From positions 28,205,056 through 28,269,055 of the forward strand of contig OX940868.1 in assembly GCA_954871525.1 (NCBI GenBank): a DNA stretch of 64,000 bases, in the 5' to 3' direction. The DNA comes from Parietaria judaica (Eukaryota > Streptophyta > Magnoliopsida > Rosales > Urticaceae). This document shows positions 23,073 to 34,630 of the stretch, piece after piece. Within the stretch, counting starts at the first letter, position 1, and the number at the start of each line of letters is the position of its first letter. The notes below the pieces were generated by a model, which was not told where the DNA came from, made no database searches, and saw only the letters and a program-made list of their open reading frames with translations. The position numbers and the translations under genes were made by a program.

Positions 23073-25983
23073 TCAAAGCAAATCTGAAGGCTTGAATTTT
23101 TGGTATGTCCATTCATGCGCTTTCCACTCTGGTAGTTGCTGGATAATCACCTACATCAAATTCAAAGTTATTTAAGCATATATCAATTTTAATATAATAG
23201 ATTATTTTATATATAAAGAAAAATAACTCACCACTCCATCGGAATCTGTTGGTTTTGCAACAGTGGTCTGGCAAGCGAGTCTGTAATTCTTTGGTTTCTG
23301 CATAAACAATATATAATATAATAGATTAACCCATGTTTAGGTTTTATTTTAGGAACAAAAACTTATTATCATTCTTTCTTCTTATTATTATAGCAAATTT
23401 AAGGCTTTTATTATTATAGGGAAATCATAATGAATAGCCACATTCATATGTTTACATAATATATTAACAATTTAAGGCTTTTATTTGCAAAATAGCCAAA
23501 CTTTAGATATATTTTCAATGGTTAATATGATTATAATGGTTAGTATGACTATTTTTATAATGATTATTAATATGATTAATTGGCTATTCTACAAATATTA
23601 ATCAAACATTGAAAATTTTATTAAGTTGGCTATTTAGCTTAAACTCCCTTATTCTTATTCTTCTTCTTCTTCTTCTTCTTCTTCTTATTATTATAAGAGA
23701 TCAAGCTTACTTAAAACTAAAATTGAAAGTGAAAGTAACTTGGAATATTTGATGACAAACGTTGGTATTATCGTGACCAATCCTGTTATTATGAACTCTA
23801 GGAATCCAGAACCAAAATTAGTCCCGGAATTCTTAAAAGATAAAATCTCTATGTATTTTTATTTTTTATTTTTTTGAAGGGGGTAGTCGATTAATTAGCA
23901 ATTGATCAAATAAAGAGCAGACCTTTTTTAGTTTCTCCTTCTCTCTATCAGTACGTTGACTTAGCAGCTCTTTTCCTGATACGACCTACAACAAGAGACA
24001 AAGCTACTATAGTGAATTTCATGGTCAGATAATAAATTATATTTGAGGCATTAATCATTAATTTATATATGGTGCTTAAAAACAAGACGAAATAATTTGA
24101 TTGGAAGCGAAGAAATGAGATTAATAATAGGGTAAGTTGTGGCTAATGTACCAAATGTTTTTTTTTTCTGCAGATCATGTCCAATGTTTATTTCGACGGC
24201 TAATGTACCCAAATTTTATTCTGTTAGATTTTTTCGTATTTTTCTTTAATTGACCGTCATCGAGTGATATGTACACTTTTTGTATTTTTAACATAACTCA
24301 CTCATTTTTTGTCCAAATTTTATGCACAACCTACGGTTAGAAAGTTAAGAGATTGATCTACAACTTTGGTGTTTTAAGTTTTGTAAAAAAAGTTTTTTAT
24401 TATTCCAAAATTTCAATTACAAAATAAAACTGGACATTAGTTTAATACAAAATTTTTGTTTCGAGTAAATTTTAATATACTTAATGACTTTTTATGATGA
24501 AATATTAAACTATAAAGTCCTAGATAAATCTTTTATCTTTCCAACGGTTATTTATTAATAAATTTTGGACAAAAAATGAGTGAGTTATGCCAAAAAATAT
24601 GAAAATGTGATGTGGAAAAAACTTTCGTATTTTTTGTATAACTTACTCATTTTTTGTCAAAAAATTATAAATAAACTAGCTGGAACGAAAAAATATTTAT
24701 CTAGAACATTTTAGTTTTATGTTTTATCAGAAAAAATCATTATGTATATTAAAATTTGCTCGAAAAAAAAATATTTTGTATTAAACTAATGTTCAGTTTT
24801 ACGTTGTAACTAAAATTTCGTATTTTGTTAAAATTTTTTTTTTACAAAACTTAAAACATAAAAGTTTTAGATCTATCTCTTATTTTTCTTACCGTGGGTC
24901 GTGCATTAAATTTGGACAAAAAATGAGTGAGTTATGTCAAAAATACAAAAAGTGTATATATCACTTGTTGACGGTCAAGTGACAGAAAACACGAAAAAAT
25001 CTAATGGAATAAAGTTTGAGTACATTAACCATTGAAAACAAACATTAAGTACATAATGTGCTGGAAAAAAAAAAAGGTAATTTACCCTTAATAATATTAC
25101 GATGTATTATTAATGTGTACCTCTACCATACAAGTGGCACAAATACCAGCACCTGCGCAATTTAGCAGAGGCCTAGCCTGCCAATTCAAACAAATTAATC
25201 TCACATTTCCAAACTATATATACATATATTTCATAGTTTATGATTGACAAATAAATTGGTTTCACTGGCATCTAAAATAATTTTACTTTGAAATTAGTTT
25301 TTACTCAATTATGACTCTTTTTTTAATATTTTTTCTTGACGAACTCTAATTCTTATTTAAGGTTATATTTTTAAGTTAGTCCAACTTGAGATTATTCACG
25401 TCAGCGTTTAAATAATCATGTAGAATTAAAATACTTATAAACAACATAATTGATTACTTTGAACAAATTTTGGTACTTATGTCACAATTTTGAAGAAGCC
25501 TCTAAATGTGTTTATGTATATATATATTAGAGAAATATCTTACATATGGTCCGTATAATTCAACATTGGCATCCATCATAATGGTCCTTAGATTCTGCCC
25601 ACCGCATGTTTTTCGGAATTGAACGTCGGGAGTGTTGTCCGGCATCATTACAGACTGCAAAATCAATATCCAAACCTATAGAGATACACATATAGATATA
25701 GTTGAACAGCCCTTGAGCTTGAAATAATAATACTTACTGCAACGAAGACCAGGCCCACTGTCGGTGGTTTAGCGGCCTCCACGGCAGCTTCAGAGTCGCT
25801 GTCGGGGACGGTGCTTACAGCTCTGACGATTCCCGGCTGCCTTCTCCCTCCTCGCAGCGGCTTGGACAGTTTGAGAGTGCTGAAGTTCAGAGAGACCGAT
25901 GAAGATGAAGAAGAAGCTGAAGAAGATGATGATGATGAAGGTGAAGAAGATAAAGCTAAGGAGCTGATTTGAAGAGCTGCCAT
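23073..25983 (-). CDS. Chloroplast 2Fe-2S protein, NDH subunit PnsB3 (NDF4)-like, six exons
   Basis: The exons are 25983-25738, 25654-25544, 25177-25121, 23985-23923, 23297-23232 and 23150-23073 (minus strand), all GT-AG and in phase, giving 206 residues. The first ~55 residues are a Ser-rich, acid-poor plastid transit peptide. A ferredoxin-like domain follows, with putative cluster ligands Cys126, Cys132, Cys135 (C-x5-C-x2-C) and Cys168 (RLACQT). The sequence around NLRTIMMDANVELYGPY and IIQQLPEWKAHEW fits photosynthetic NDH subunit of subcomplex B 3, part of the NDH complex of cyclic electron flow. The spacing C-x5-C differs from the C-x4-C of leaf ferredoxins. Intron 3 contains a Mutator-like hairpin element that ends 25 nt from the exon 3 donor. 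From memory it corresponds to AT3G16250. Confidence 0.87.
23653..23690. repeat. (CTT)n microsatellite in intron 4 of the PnsB3-like gene
   Basis: About ten CTT units in tandem lie within the 625-nt intron. Confidence 0.85.
24130..25087. mobile_element. Long-TIR Mutator-like (MULE-type) element, 958 bp
   Basis: The ends GGGTAAGTT... and ...AATTTACCC are inverted repeats that continue almost to the middle. The left arm (about 24130-24600) and right arm (about 24615-25087) match over about 470 bp with scattered changes. It is flanked by a perfect 9-bp duplication TTAATAATA (24121-24129 and 25088-25096), the Mutator hallmark. There is no coding capacity, so it is non-autonomous. It sits in intron 3 of the PnsB3-like gene. 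Confidence 0.9.
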
Positions 25984-26154
25984 TTTTATTGGAACCTGAA
26001 AAGTGAAGGGTGTGTTTAGAACTTTGAAGTTGATGAATTCGGATATTTGCTACGTTTTTGTGGTGGTTCGTAATTCTGTGCCTTATCTGATTCTCCAAGC
26101 ATGCACGCACGAGAGAGAATATATCGAAGTGGGCCAAAAAAGCACCAATGGAAG

Positions 26155-26178
26155 CGCTAGAAGGAGGGGTCGAACCTC

Positions 26179-26211
<33 letters not shown>

Positions 26212-26228
26212 AACTGAGCTATTCCAGC
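26155..26228 (-). tRNA. tRNA-Asn (anticodon GTT)
   Basis: The 74-nt cloverleaf is intact. The acceptor stem starts GCTGGAA and closes with TTCTAGC plus discriminator G. The D arm is AGCTCAGTTGGTTAGAGC. The anticodon stem TGTGG/CCACA holds loop CTGTTAA with anticodon GTT. The T arm contains GGTTCGACCC. There is no intron. It lies about 170 bp upstream of the PnsB3-like start codon on the same strand. Its own A and B boxes should drive polymerase III transcription. Confidence 0.97.
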
Positions 26229-26739
26229 TACATGTCTGCCTCTGATTTATTATTAAATTACTTTCGTCGTCTTGTACCATAACTTAATTTAAGTAGTCCT
26301 CATGTTGGCCATTGATTTATTTTTTAATATATTCCATTTTTTTTAAGGTTTATTAATGAAATACTTATTTTGTGCAATTTTTTTAAAAAAATTATCTATT
26401 ATGGTGCATTTTAATACACATGATAGGCATTTAAAAAAATTGTGGCTCAATAGACATTTCGTACCATTTCTTTTATTTTTAATGTGTAATTAGTTACTTC
26501 CATGTTTAAAAAAAATAAGAATATTGAAAGCTTTTGTGCTTCAAATATCAACCCCTTTGGGCTTATTACTAGGGTGAAGATGCCCATCATTCAATGGGTT
26601 TTCCAATATCAGAATTTCTAGCAGCAGAAAAGAAAATTATAATGGTGGAATCAGGACCGAGAAAAGTCTAGCTTTTAAAAATTGTGTACCAAAACCGAAT
26701 TTCAGCCTAATAAAAATAAAAATAAAAAACCCTTTTTAA

Positions 26740-26905
26740 CAAGATTACATTACACGTCCTCATATTACAATAGATATTCGTAGTGTAAAAATAATTGACC
26801 TTATTAACTGCGTGCATTATTAGTCAAAATTACTTATATACGCAACTTTGCATCTCGCTGGAATCGAACATACGACTTCTTGTTGCATGGATGTTTGTAT
26901 TCTAG
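26740..26905 (-). mobile_element. Diverged SINE copy, minus strand
   Basis: Read on the minus strand it has a B-box-like TGTTCGATTCC and a tail similar to, but more diverged than, the SINE family copies. Ends are approximate. Confidence 0.4.
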
Positions 26906-27004
26906 CACTTGATAATTATTTAGGATAAAATGTTTTCATTCAAATAGTATAAGATTAAGAAGAACTTGGATACAAAACACGATGATAAAAGGTTATTACT
27001 TTTC

Positions 27005-27198
27005 AACCTAGTGATAAATCCACTACAATAAGACTCTTCATGAGGTCCTTGTTTCAATCCAATGAGACGCAAAAATTGCGTATATTTGTAATCTTGGCCG
27101 ATAGTGCCTGCGGCCAATAGTGCTGGTTGTTCTTACCGTGATAATGTATCCCGTAATACGAGTACATGTAATCTTGACCGATAGTGCCACCCTATTAA
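27005..27198 (+). mobile_element. SINE copy, plus strand, upstream of tRNase Z
   Basis: It has an A-box-like TAGTGATAAATCC and a B-box-like stretch ending TTTCAATCC. The family tail appears as TTGGCCGATAGTGCC and again TTGACCGATAGTGCCACCC before an A-run. The tail motif occurs twice, suggesting an internal duplication or tandem tail. It lies within 150 bp of the tRNase Z start codon, so it may contribute to that promoter. Confidence 0.7.
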
Positions 27199-27334
27199 AA
27201 AAAAAAAAAAAACTTGTTATTTTTCATGTAAATTGTAGTATACTATAATGAATATTCTTGTCTATTTTTATATCTTTTATTTGTCTTGTTAGAGCAAAAC
27301 CAAAGCCCATCTGCGCCTCGGCTTAAACCCTTGA

Positions 27335-30300
27335 ATGATGCCACACTTGACCACTCCTCTCCGTTCTCTCTTCTTCCCCTCTTCTTCTTCTTCCTCTCTC
27401 TCCTCCCCATTCCTCCTCCGCAGGCCCTTCTCTCTCCTCGCCTCCTCCAACCCCCCCAAGCGACGCCGCTTCCCCCCTCACCGCCGGACCAGCAGCTTCG
27501 TCGACGAGAAGAAGAAGCAGCTTGGAAGCGAAAGCCAAAGCGAAATGGAGGACTCCGACGCTTTCCCCGGCTTCAACAAGCGAAGGGCCGAAGGGAGGGA
27601 CAAGGCCGACCAGCCCAAGAGGAGCCTGCAGCTGAAAGCGCGCAGGCTCAACCCCATCAACACCATCTCCTACGTCCAGGTACGCCTCCCAGCTTCTTCT
27701 CGGTCTCTAGGGTTTCTGTTTTGAGATTCTTCGTTATTTTTTTTGCAGATTCTGGGGACGGGAATGGATACGCAAGATACTTCGCCTTCGGTGCTGCTCT
27801 TCTTCGACAAACAGAGGTTTATCTTCAATGCCGGAGAGGTTAGCTAGATCTGCAAAAGACTCCATTTTTATTCATGTTTAGTCTTCTATAATCTTTGTTG
27901 TTTGAGACATGCTAATTGTACTGAAACACACATGTTTTTTCATTCTCAAAGAAGCTCACTTCTGGTACCAATAATCAAGTCGCATGTTACTGGTGATCCG
28001 TTTCGTCTCTTTTAGATAGAATTTGTTCTTGACTGAGCATTCTTGTTTCAGGGATTGCAAAGGTTCTGCACAGAACATAGGATAAAGCTGTCTAAGGTTT
28101 GAACTAGAACTGATCCCATTAATAATTCCTAACTACCATGGGCAGTGCATACTTGATAATTCGTTCCCGTTCTTTGGTTTTTTTTGTCTGTCTTTCCAGA
28201 TAGATCACGTTTTTCTTTCTCGTGTATGCTCAGAGACTGCGGGCGGCATTCCAGGTCAGTGTAACTTAAAATGGCTCCGAAATAAAAATTCTTCCGTCAC
28301 TTAAAAGTTAAAATTAAAATGCACAACCTTGTTTTGTGAAGGTCTGCTTTTGACTTTGGCCGGAATGGGAGAAGAAGGAATGTCGGTGAGCATCGTTTCG
28401 CTTTGTTTTGTTATGATCTCTGTGAGTTTTTTAAACTGATCTGCTGTGAGTTTTCTAAAATGGTCTGATGATATTATGAAGGTTAACGTGTGGGGCCCGT
28501 CAGATCTGAAGTATTTGGTCGATGCCATGAAGTGTTTCATCCCTAATGCTGCAATGGTTCACACGCGGAGCTTTGGGCCTTCTCATGATTCAGATAGAAC
28601 CGCGACGGAGCAGAACAAATTGAACGATCCTATCGTTCTTCTCGATGACGAGGTTGTCAAAATATCAGCAATTCTTCTACGACCAAGATTTTCAAAAGGG
28701 TCCAAGAGTTCTAAAGAAATGCCGTCGGAGAACGGTGATTTAGGTCCCTCGAGTCAAAATGTAGTATCTTCAGCAAAGCCCGGTGACATGTCTGTGGCGT
28801 ATGTATGTGAATTGCCTGAAATTAAGGGCAAATTTGACCCGGAAAAAGCAAAGGCTTTCGGTCTTCGGCCTGGGCCCAAGTATCGTGAACTGCAACTCGG
28901 AAATTCAGTGAAGTCTGACTACAAAGATATCATGGTGAGTTCTACTAACACGATTAAACCTTAAAGCTGCGTTCTGAACGACGAAAAAGTATAGAAGAAA
29001 ACTACTTCTGGGGTTTTCCATGCTTTGTTAGGTCACTTAAGAAAATTTGACGGATTCTTTTAAGTTCATCAAGTGCTCACACGATGTTGATGCATGGTTA
29101 CAGCTGAAACAATATAGTTGCAATTGGTCTTGAAGGATTTTTTTTTTGAAAAATTTGGTAAGATGGTGAAAATGAAAAATATTTTTTTATATTTATTTTA
29201 TTCTATTGGTTTTTTCTTCTTTTGAAGTTCCATTCTCATATTTCCTTTATTTTTCTTTTCCATCAGTGTTTTGAAGTTCCAAACGAGCCTAAGTGATTGT
29301 GATTAGTCTATAAAGTATCTCCTAATTATATTGTTTAAAAAATGTATCTTACTATCTTTACAGATCAATCCAAGTGATGTAATGGAGCCCTCAATTCCCG
29401 GGCCGATTGTATTCCTCGTGGACTGCCCAACGGAGTCTCATTTGCAAGAGTTGTTATATGTAGACTACTTTGATAGCTACTGTACAGATTCATCAGAATC
29501 AAACACACCCAAAAATTCGAAGGTCGTGTCTTGTATCATTCATTTGAGTCCCTCTTCGGTTGTAAACAAACTCAGCTACCAAAAATGGATGAAAAGATTC
29601 GGTTCAACACAGCATATAATGGCTGGTCACGAAAGGTTAATTAACTTGCCTTCTGAAAGATTCTTGTTCTCATTTTATCCGTATTTTGAACTCTTTGGTA
29701 TGTTTGTTTGCAGGAAGAATGTGGAGATTCCTATTCTCAAAGCAAGTGCTAGGATCGCAGCACGGCTTAATTATCTGTGTCCCCAGTTTTTTCCGGCGCC
29801 GGGATTTTGGTCCCTTAAGAACATTGACTGCTTAAGACCCAGCTCGGTTGTTCTGAACGAGGTTTGTCAGGTGATGTGAATAAATCTACTACGAGTAGTA
29901 TTTGGCTTAGCTGTTAATGTTGCTTCATTTTACCAGGATTCCGAGCGGACTCTTTGCAAAAGTGTTTATGCAGAAAATCTTCTTAAGGTAAGTGTGGGTT
30001 AATTGTTTATATGGACCGGGCTATTGATTTTATCATTTAAATAATTCGGTAACAGTGTAATATATTCTAATATATTGCTTCTTTCTCTATATGATCAGTT
30101 CACTTTGCGTCCGTATGCAAATCTCGGACTAGATAAATCTGGTATACCGAGTCTTATGGGTCCGTCAGATGTAATTGATGAATTACTTACGGAGATTCCA
30201 GATATAGGAATCGCTTCCCAAGATGTCAGTCAGTTGTGGTCTGATCCCTCTGCAACAACTGTGGTTGAAGAGCCGTGGTTGGATGAGAATACTCTTCCGA

Positions 30301-33028
30301 GCTGTTTGGAGAGTGTGAGAAGGGATGACTTGGAAATTGTTCTTTTAGGGACTGGATCATCTCAACCGTCCAAATACCGGAACGTAACTTCAATCCATAT
30401 CAATCTTTTCTCCAAAGGAGGCTTGCTTTTGGATTGCGGCGAAGGAACACTCGGACAGCTAAAACGAAGGTAAAACCTATATATATTATATATATATATA
30501 TGCCCTCTAATCTAGAAGGTAAAACCAAAGCAAAAGAAGGAAAAAAAGAAAAAGAAATAATTAACCAAATCGTAAACTCTATTCCATTCACTTGAAAGAA
30601 AAAAAAAACGTCTTTCCTTGAAGAGCAAGTCAAAGCTTTCTAATGGATGTCTAACTTAATTTGAATAATTATAACGACCTAATTACATAATTTGGTTGTT
30701 TTACATTAATTTGACATAGTTAAATGGGAAAATTACGGCAAAAATACCTAACCTTTGGTCAAACTGCCTCTTGGGTACCCAACCTTTAAAACTGGCGGCA
30801 AAAATACCCAACCTGCGTTGACCGTGACTTTGGCATGAAAACGTTAATTTTTCCGTTAACAACACTCATGTGGCCGTTAGCGGCAAAAATACCCAACCTT
30901 TTAAAAATTAATTTATTAAATTTTTTAAAAAAGTTTATTTATTTTTTCTTTACTTGATTAGTGATAATTACTTGAATTCCAAATACATGGCATAACACAA
31001 AAGTTAGTAAAAACATCTATTGATTTCTTAATGTGCTTGTATAAGCTACATTTGGTGATAAAGATCTTATTACTATGAGAGATTTTAAACATAATGTTAC
31101 GGGTATTTTAAGTAATTGAACAGGGTTTTGAAAATAGGTATCTGGTTTTCCGAGTATCCGGATTACTAATCAAGCATATTGATTATTGATAATATTTCTT
31201 TTACTGGCATATATTCTTAAGCCATTTCTTTTCAATACAGAGACAATAATTGATTGTATTAATTCGATCTAAAACGGTCAATTACCAATTAAAAGGGTAA
31301 TTAGGACTGTAACCAGAGCGGTTATCCGATTTTTTTGAACTACCCGTATCCGGATCCGGGTGTCCAAATATCTCTACCCGTATCCGGATCCGGAAATCCA
31401 AATATCCAAAAATCTGGATATCTATTATCAAAACCATGTTCAATTACTTAAAATACCCGTAACATTATGTTTAAAATTTCTCATAATAATAAGATTTTTA
31501 TCACCAAATGTAGCTTATACAAGCACATTAAGAAATCAATAGATGTTTTGACTAAATTTTGTGTCATTCCATGTATTTGGAATTCAAGTAATTATCACTA
31601 ATCAATAAAAGAAAAAGAAAAAAATAAATTAAAAAAATTAAAAATTAATTTTTTCAAAAAAAAAGGTTGGGTATTTTTGCCGCTAACGGCCACATGATGA
31701 ATTTTAACGGAAAAATTAACGTTTTCATGCCAAAGTCACGGTCAACGGAGGTTGGGTATTTTTGCCGCCAGTTTTAAAGGTTGGGTACCCGGGAGGCAGT
31801 TTGACTAAAGGTTGGGTATTTTTACCGCAATTTTCCCTAGTTAAATAACCTGAATAATATAATTAGACCTAAATGTTAACGAGTGTAAGTTGTAACAGAA
31901 ACATAAATATGCACATGGCCCAAAAGCGTCGGCTATTTTAGGTGTCCTAAACCGATTGGGGGTTTAACAAAAGTACCTAGTTATCTTAATGATACTAAAA
32001 GGCTAATTTCCCACTTTGCCCTTCCTCTTGTAAGTTATAACCGGTTTAACATGATTATATAAACAGATACGGTGTAGAAGGTGCTGATGAAGCTGTGAAA
32101 GGCCTACGTTGCATTTGGATCTCTCACATCCATGCCGATCACCACACGGGCTTGGCAAGAATCCTTGCGCTCAGACGCGATTTGTTGAAGAACGAACCTC
32201 ACGAACCGGTACTTGTCGTAGGGCCACTTCAGCTCAAAAGATTCTTAGATGCGTACCAAAGACTGGAAGATCTAGACATGCAGTTCCTTGACTGTAGAGA
32301 AACCGATGAAGACAAAATCGCTAAAAAAACCGATACCTCTCTGTTTGTCAAGGGATCCCGAATGCAGAGCTATCTGAAGAACCCTAATAGCCCAATCGAC
32401 AATTCCGCTGCGATGAAGAGCTTGGAGAAAGTGCTGGTTGACACCAATTTAGAATCATTATTTAGTTTTCCCGTTATTCACTGCCCTCAGTCATTTGGTG
32501 TTGCATTAATGGCGGCAGAGAGAATTAATAGCGTCGGGAAAGTGATTCCAGGATGGAAGGTCGTTTATTCCGGCGACACCAGGCCATGCCCTGCTTTGGT
32601 TAAAGCTTCACGTGACGCAACCGTTCTTATACACGAGGCTAGTTACTGCGTGATATATTGCTTCACTGAAGTCATATATTGTTTGAATTATTCATTTATT
32701 CCTGTGTTTTTTGCAGGCGACTTTCGAGGAAGGAATGGTGGACGAAGCCAAAGCGAAGAACCACAGCACGACGGAGGAGGCCATAGCGGTGGGGAACAGT
32801 GCAAATGCATACAGAATCATCCTCACACATTTCAGCCAGAGGTACCCGAAGATCCCAGTGTTCGACGACAGTCACATGAACAACACGTGCATTGCTTTCG
32901 ACATGATGAGTGTCAACGTCGCGGATCTCCCCATTCTCCCGAGAGTGCTTCCCTACTTGAAGCTGCTGTTCAGAAACGAGATGGGTTTGGACGAATACGA
33001 TGAAGCTACGGAGGCCGTGAACGTGTAG
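27335..33028 (+). CDS. Long-form tRNase Z (ELAC2/TRZ3-TRZ4 type), 12 exons
   Basis: The exons are 27335-27679, 27749-27838, 28052-28096, 28200-28254, 28342-28385, 28482-28934, 29364-29635, 29714-29861, 29937-29987, 30099-30469, 32067-32637 and 32717-33028, in phase, giving 918 residues. The enzyme cuts the 3' trailer from precursor tRNAs. The N-terminal half is the inactive metallo-beta-lactamase copy typical of long forms. The C-terminal half has the PxKxRN-like motif PSKYRN, the metal-binding HIHADH at 645-650, GDTRPC, HEATFE and ILTHFSQRYP. The Ser/Arg-rich first 40 residues look like an organelle presequence, as in dual mitochondrial or plastid forms. Intron 10 carries a Mutator-like element. 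Intron 11 appears to have a GC donor. A second ATG at 27338 could serve. From memory it corresponds to AT3G16260 (TRZ4). Confidence 0.95.
30726..31837. mobile_element. Long-TIR Mutator-like element, 1112 bp, in tRNase Z intron 10
   Basis: The ends GGGAAAATTACGG... and ...CCGCAATTTTCCC are inverted repeats extending about 420 bp inward (left arm to about 31145, right arm from about 31430). Shared blocks are based on GGTTGGGTATTTTTGCCGC and its complement. The target duplication TAGTTAAAT is perfect (30717-30725 and 31838-31846, 9 bp). There is no transposase. The central 280 bp include two copies of ACCCGTATCCGGATCCGG. It is inserted in the 1597-nt intron between the two parts of the catalytic domain. 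Confidence 0.9.
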
Positions 33029-33181
33029 GGTTTCACTTTCGGCTCCTTGGTTTTTGTACGAGTTTAATATTTTTTACAATTTATGAGGGATATTTATGTA
33101 CAGTAGTCATCCTTCCCAATTGATTAATAGAAAATTTTGACCTTTCACCTTTTCTTATGGATCTTTTGCCATGCTGCTATG

Positions 33182-33802
33182 TAGGGGTGTAAAAGAAAAA
33201 CCGAATTGTGGGACCGTAAACCTTGTTACTGAAGACCCCAAAAATAAAATAATAGGGTTTGGATCCGTAAAATAAGGTCTTCGATTCATTTGGACTGCAT
33301 TGGTCTTCGGTATCCGGTTTCAATTTTGAGAGCCGGTACCGAAGATCTTATTTAATTATTAATTTTGATTTCATAATAAATTTGTATAAAAATAAGGTAA
33401 CTTCCATAATAAATTAATTTTATTTAGACATCTGTTTATGGTTGTTCGGGATTTTAATGTTCGTAGATACTTGGGTTTTAAGATTAATCAATACGGTCAA
33501 TAAAGATAAATCAATACGGTCAATAAAGATAAGGAATCGTTTATACAAATAGTTATTTTCTCTTGAGTAAGCACATTTTATGTTTTTTTTTACATAAAAA
33601 ATGAAAAGTACTATTGTTAAAAAAGAGTCTAATTAGGTCCAAAACCGAATCTAGGACCGATTTTTCGGTCCTAAATAGAGTTCTCGGGACAAATAGTTCT
33701 TGCTCTAAAAGACAGGGTCTTCGGTTTCCAATTTCAAAAAACTGAATAATAGGGTTCAAGTCTTTTAAGTGTAAAACCGACGCCAGAGACGTTGTTGTAC
33801 AC
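33182..33802. mobile_element. hAT-type non-autonomous element, about 620 bp
   Basis: The left end is TAGGGGTGTAAAAG and the right end runs to ...GTTGTACAC. The direct repeat CTGCTATG flanks both ends (33174-33181 and 33803-33810). The match extends to CTGCTATGTA, so the exact end is ambiguous by 2 bp. Inside are ACCGAA/TTCGGT-rich arms and a tandem 24-bp duplication near 33485-33533. It lies about 150 bp after the tRNase Z stop codon and could supply or alter its 3' UTR. Confidence 0.7.
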
Positions 33803-34630
33803 CTGCTATGTATTTATTTTGACTTCCCATAAGTGTATTAGGTTTTTTTTTAATCCCCTATTAGGAAACCAAAAAAGAATAAAAAATTAATAAGTGCAAG
33901 ATACATGATTAATTCTAAATTATTTTTTGAATTAATTATTTAATGAGATTCTTATATTAGATTACAAAATTATCTTCACGGTTACATAGTCTAGTTCAAA
34001 AATATTTAATGCAAGTCATACAACATTTTATAAAACTAAAATGAAAAATTCATACAGAATTAGCAAAATTATCTTACAATAAGTCTTGTATCGTGGATAA
34101 ATTAGAATATGAAATTATTTACGGTTAAATAGCTTAGTAAAAAAAAAAAAAATTAAATAAAAAATGAAAATTAAATCTTATAATGCGAGCCCGAATTTCG
34201 AACAAAATAAGAAATAGAACTCGTAATAAAAACAATTAATGTAAGTTATATAATAGAATTTAAAATTAAAATCTATAATTCGATTTTTGGTCGGTGGGTC
34301 TATTCCTTGGCGAAGCTTCTTCTTCTCGTCTTCTTCTTCTTTCCACTGCTTCTCTCTGAAGATTGAAATCCCTAATCTCCCTTCAATTTCATCCCCAAAT
34401 TCTGTTCATCCCTTAGTTCGGTTCTCATCGTGGTCAATTCGGTTGATCGTCTCGGGCCATACAATTGTAGCTTCTCTTATTCGATTGGACAGATCGGAAT
34501 TGGGCTCCCTTTCGCCTTCGATTGCAGCGGATCCGATTGGAGCTCGCTGATTCCGAGGCGATCGTGAAAGCTGAAGCTTGAAACTCGTCCTGTTTCGAAT
34601 CTTTTGGGGGTTTGGAAATTGGGATCAACG

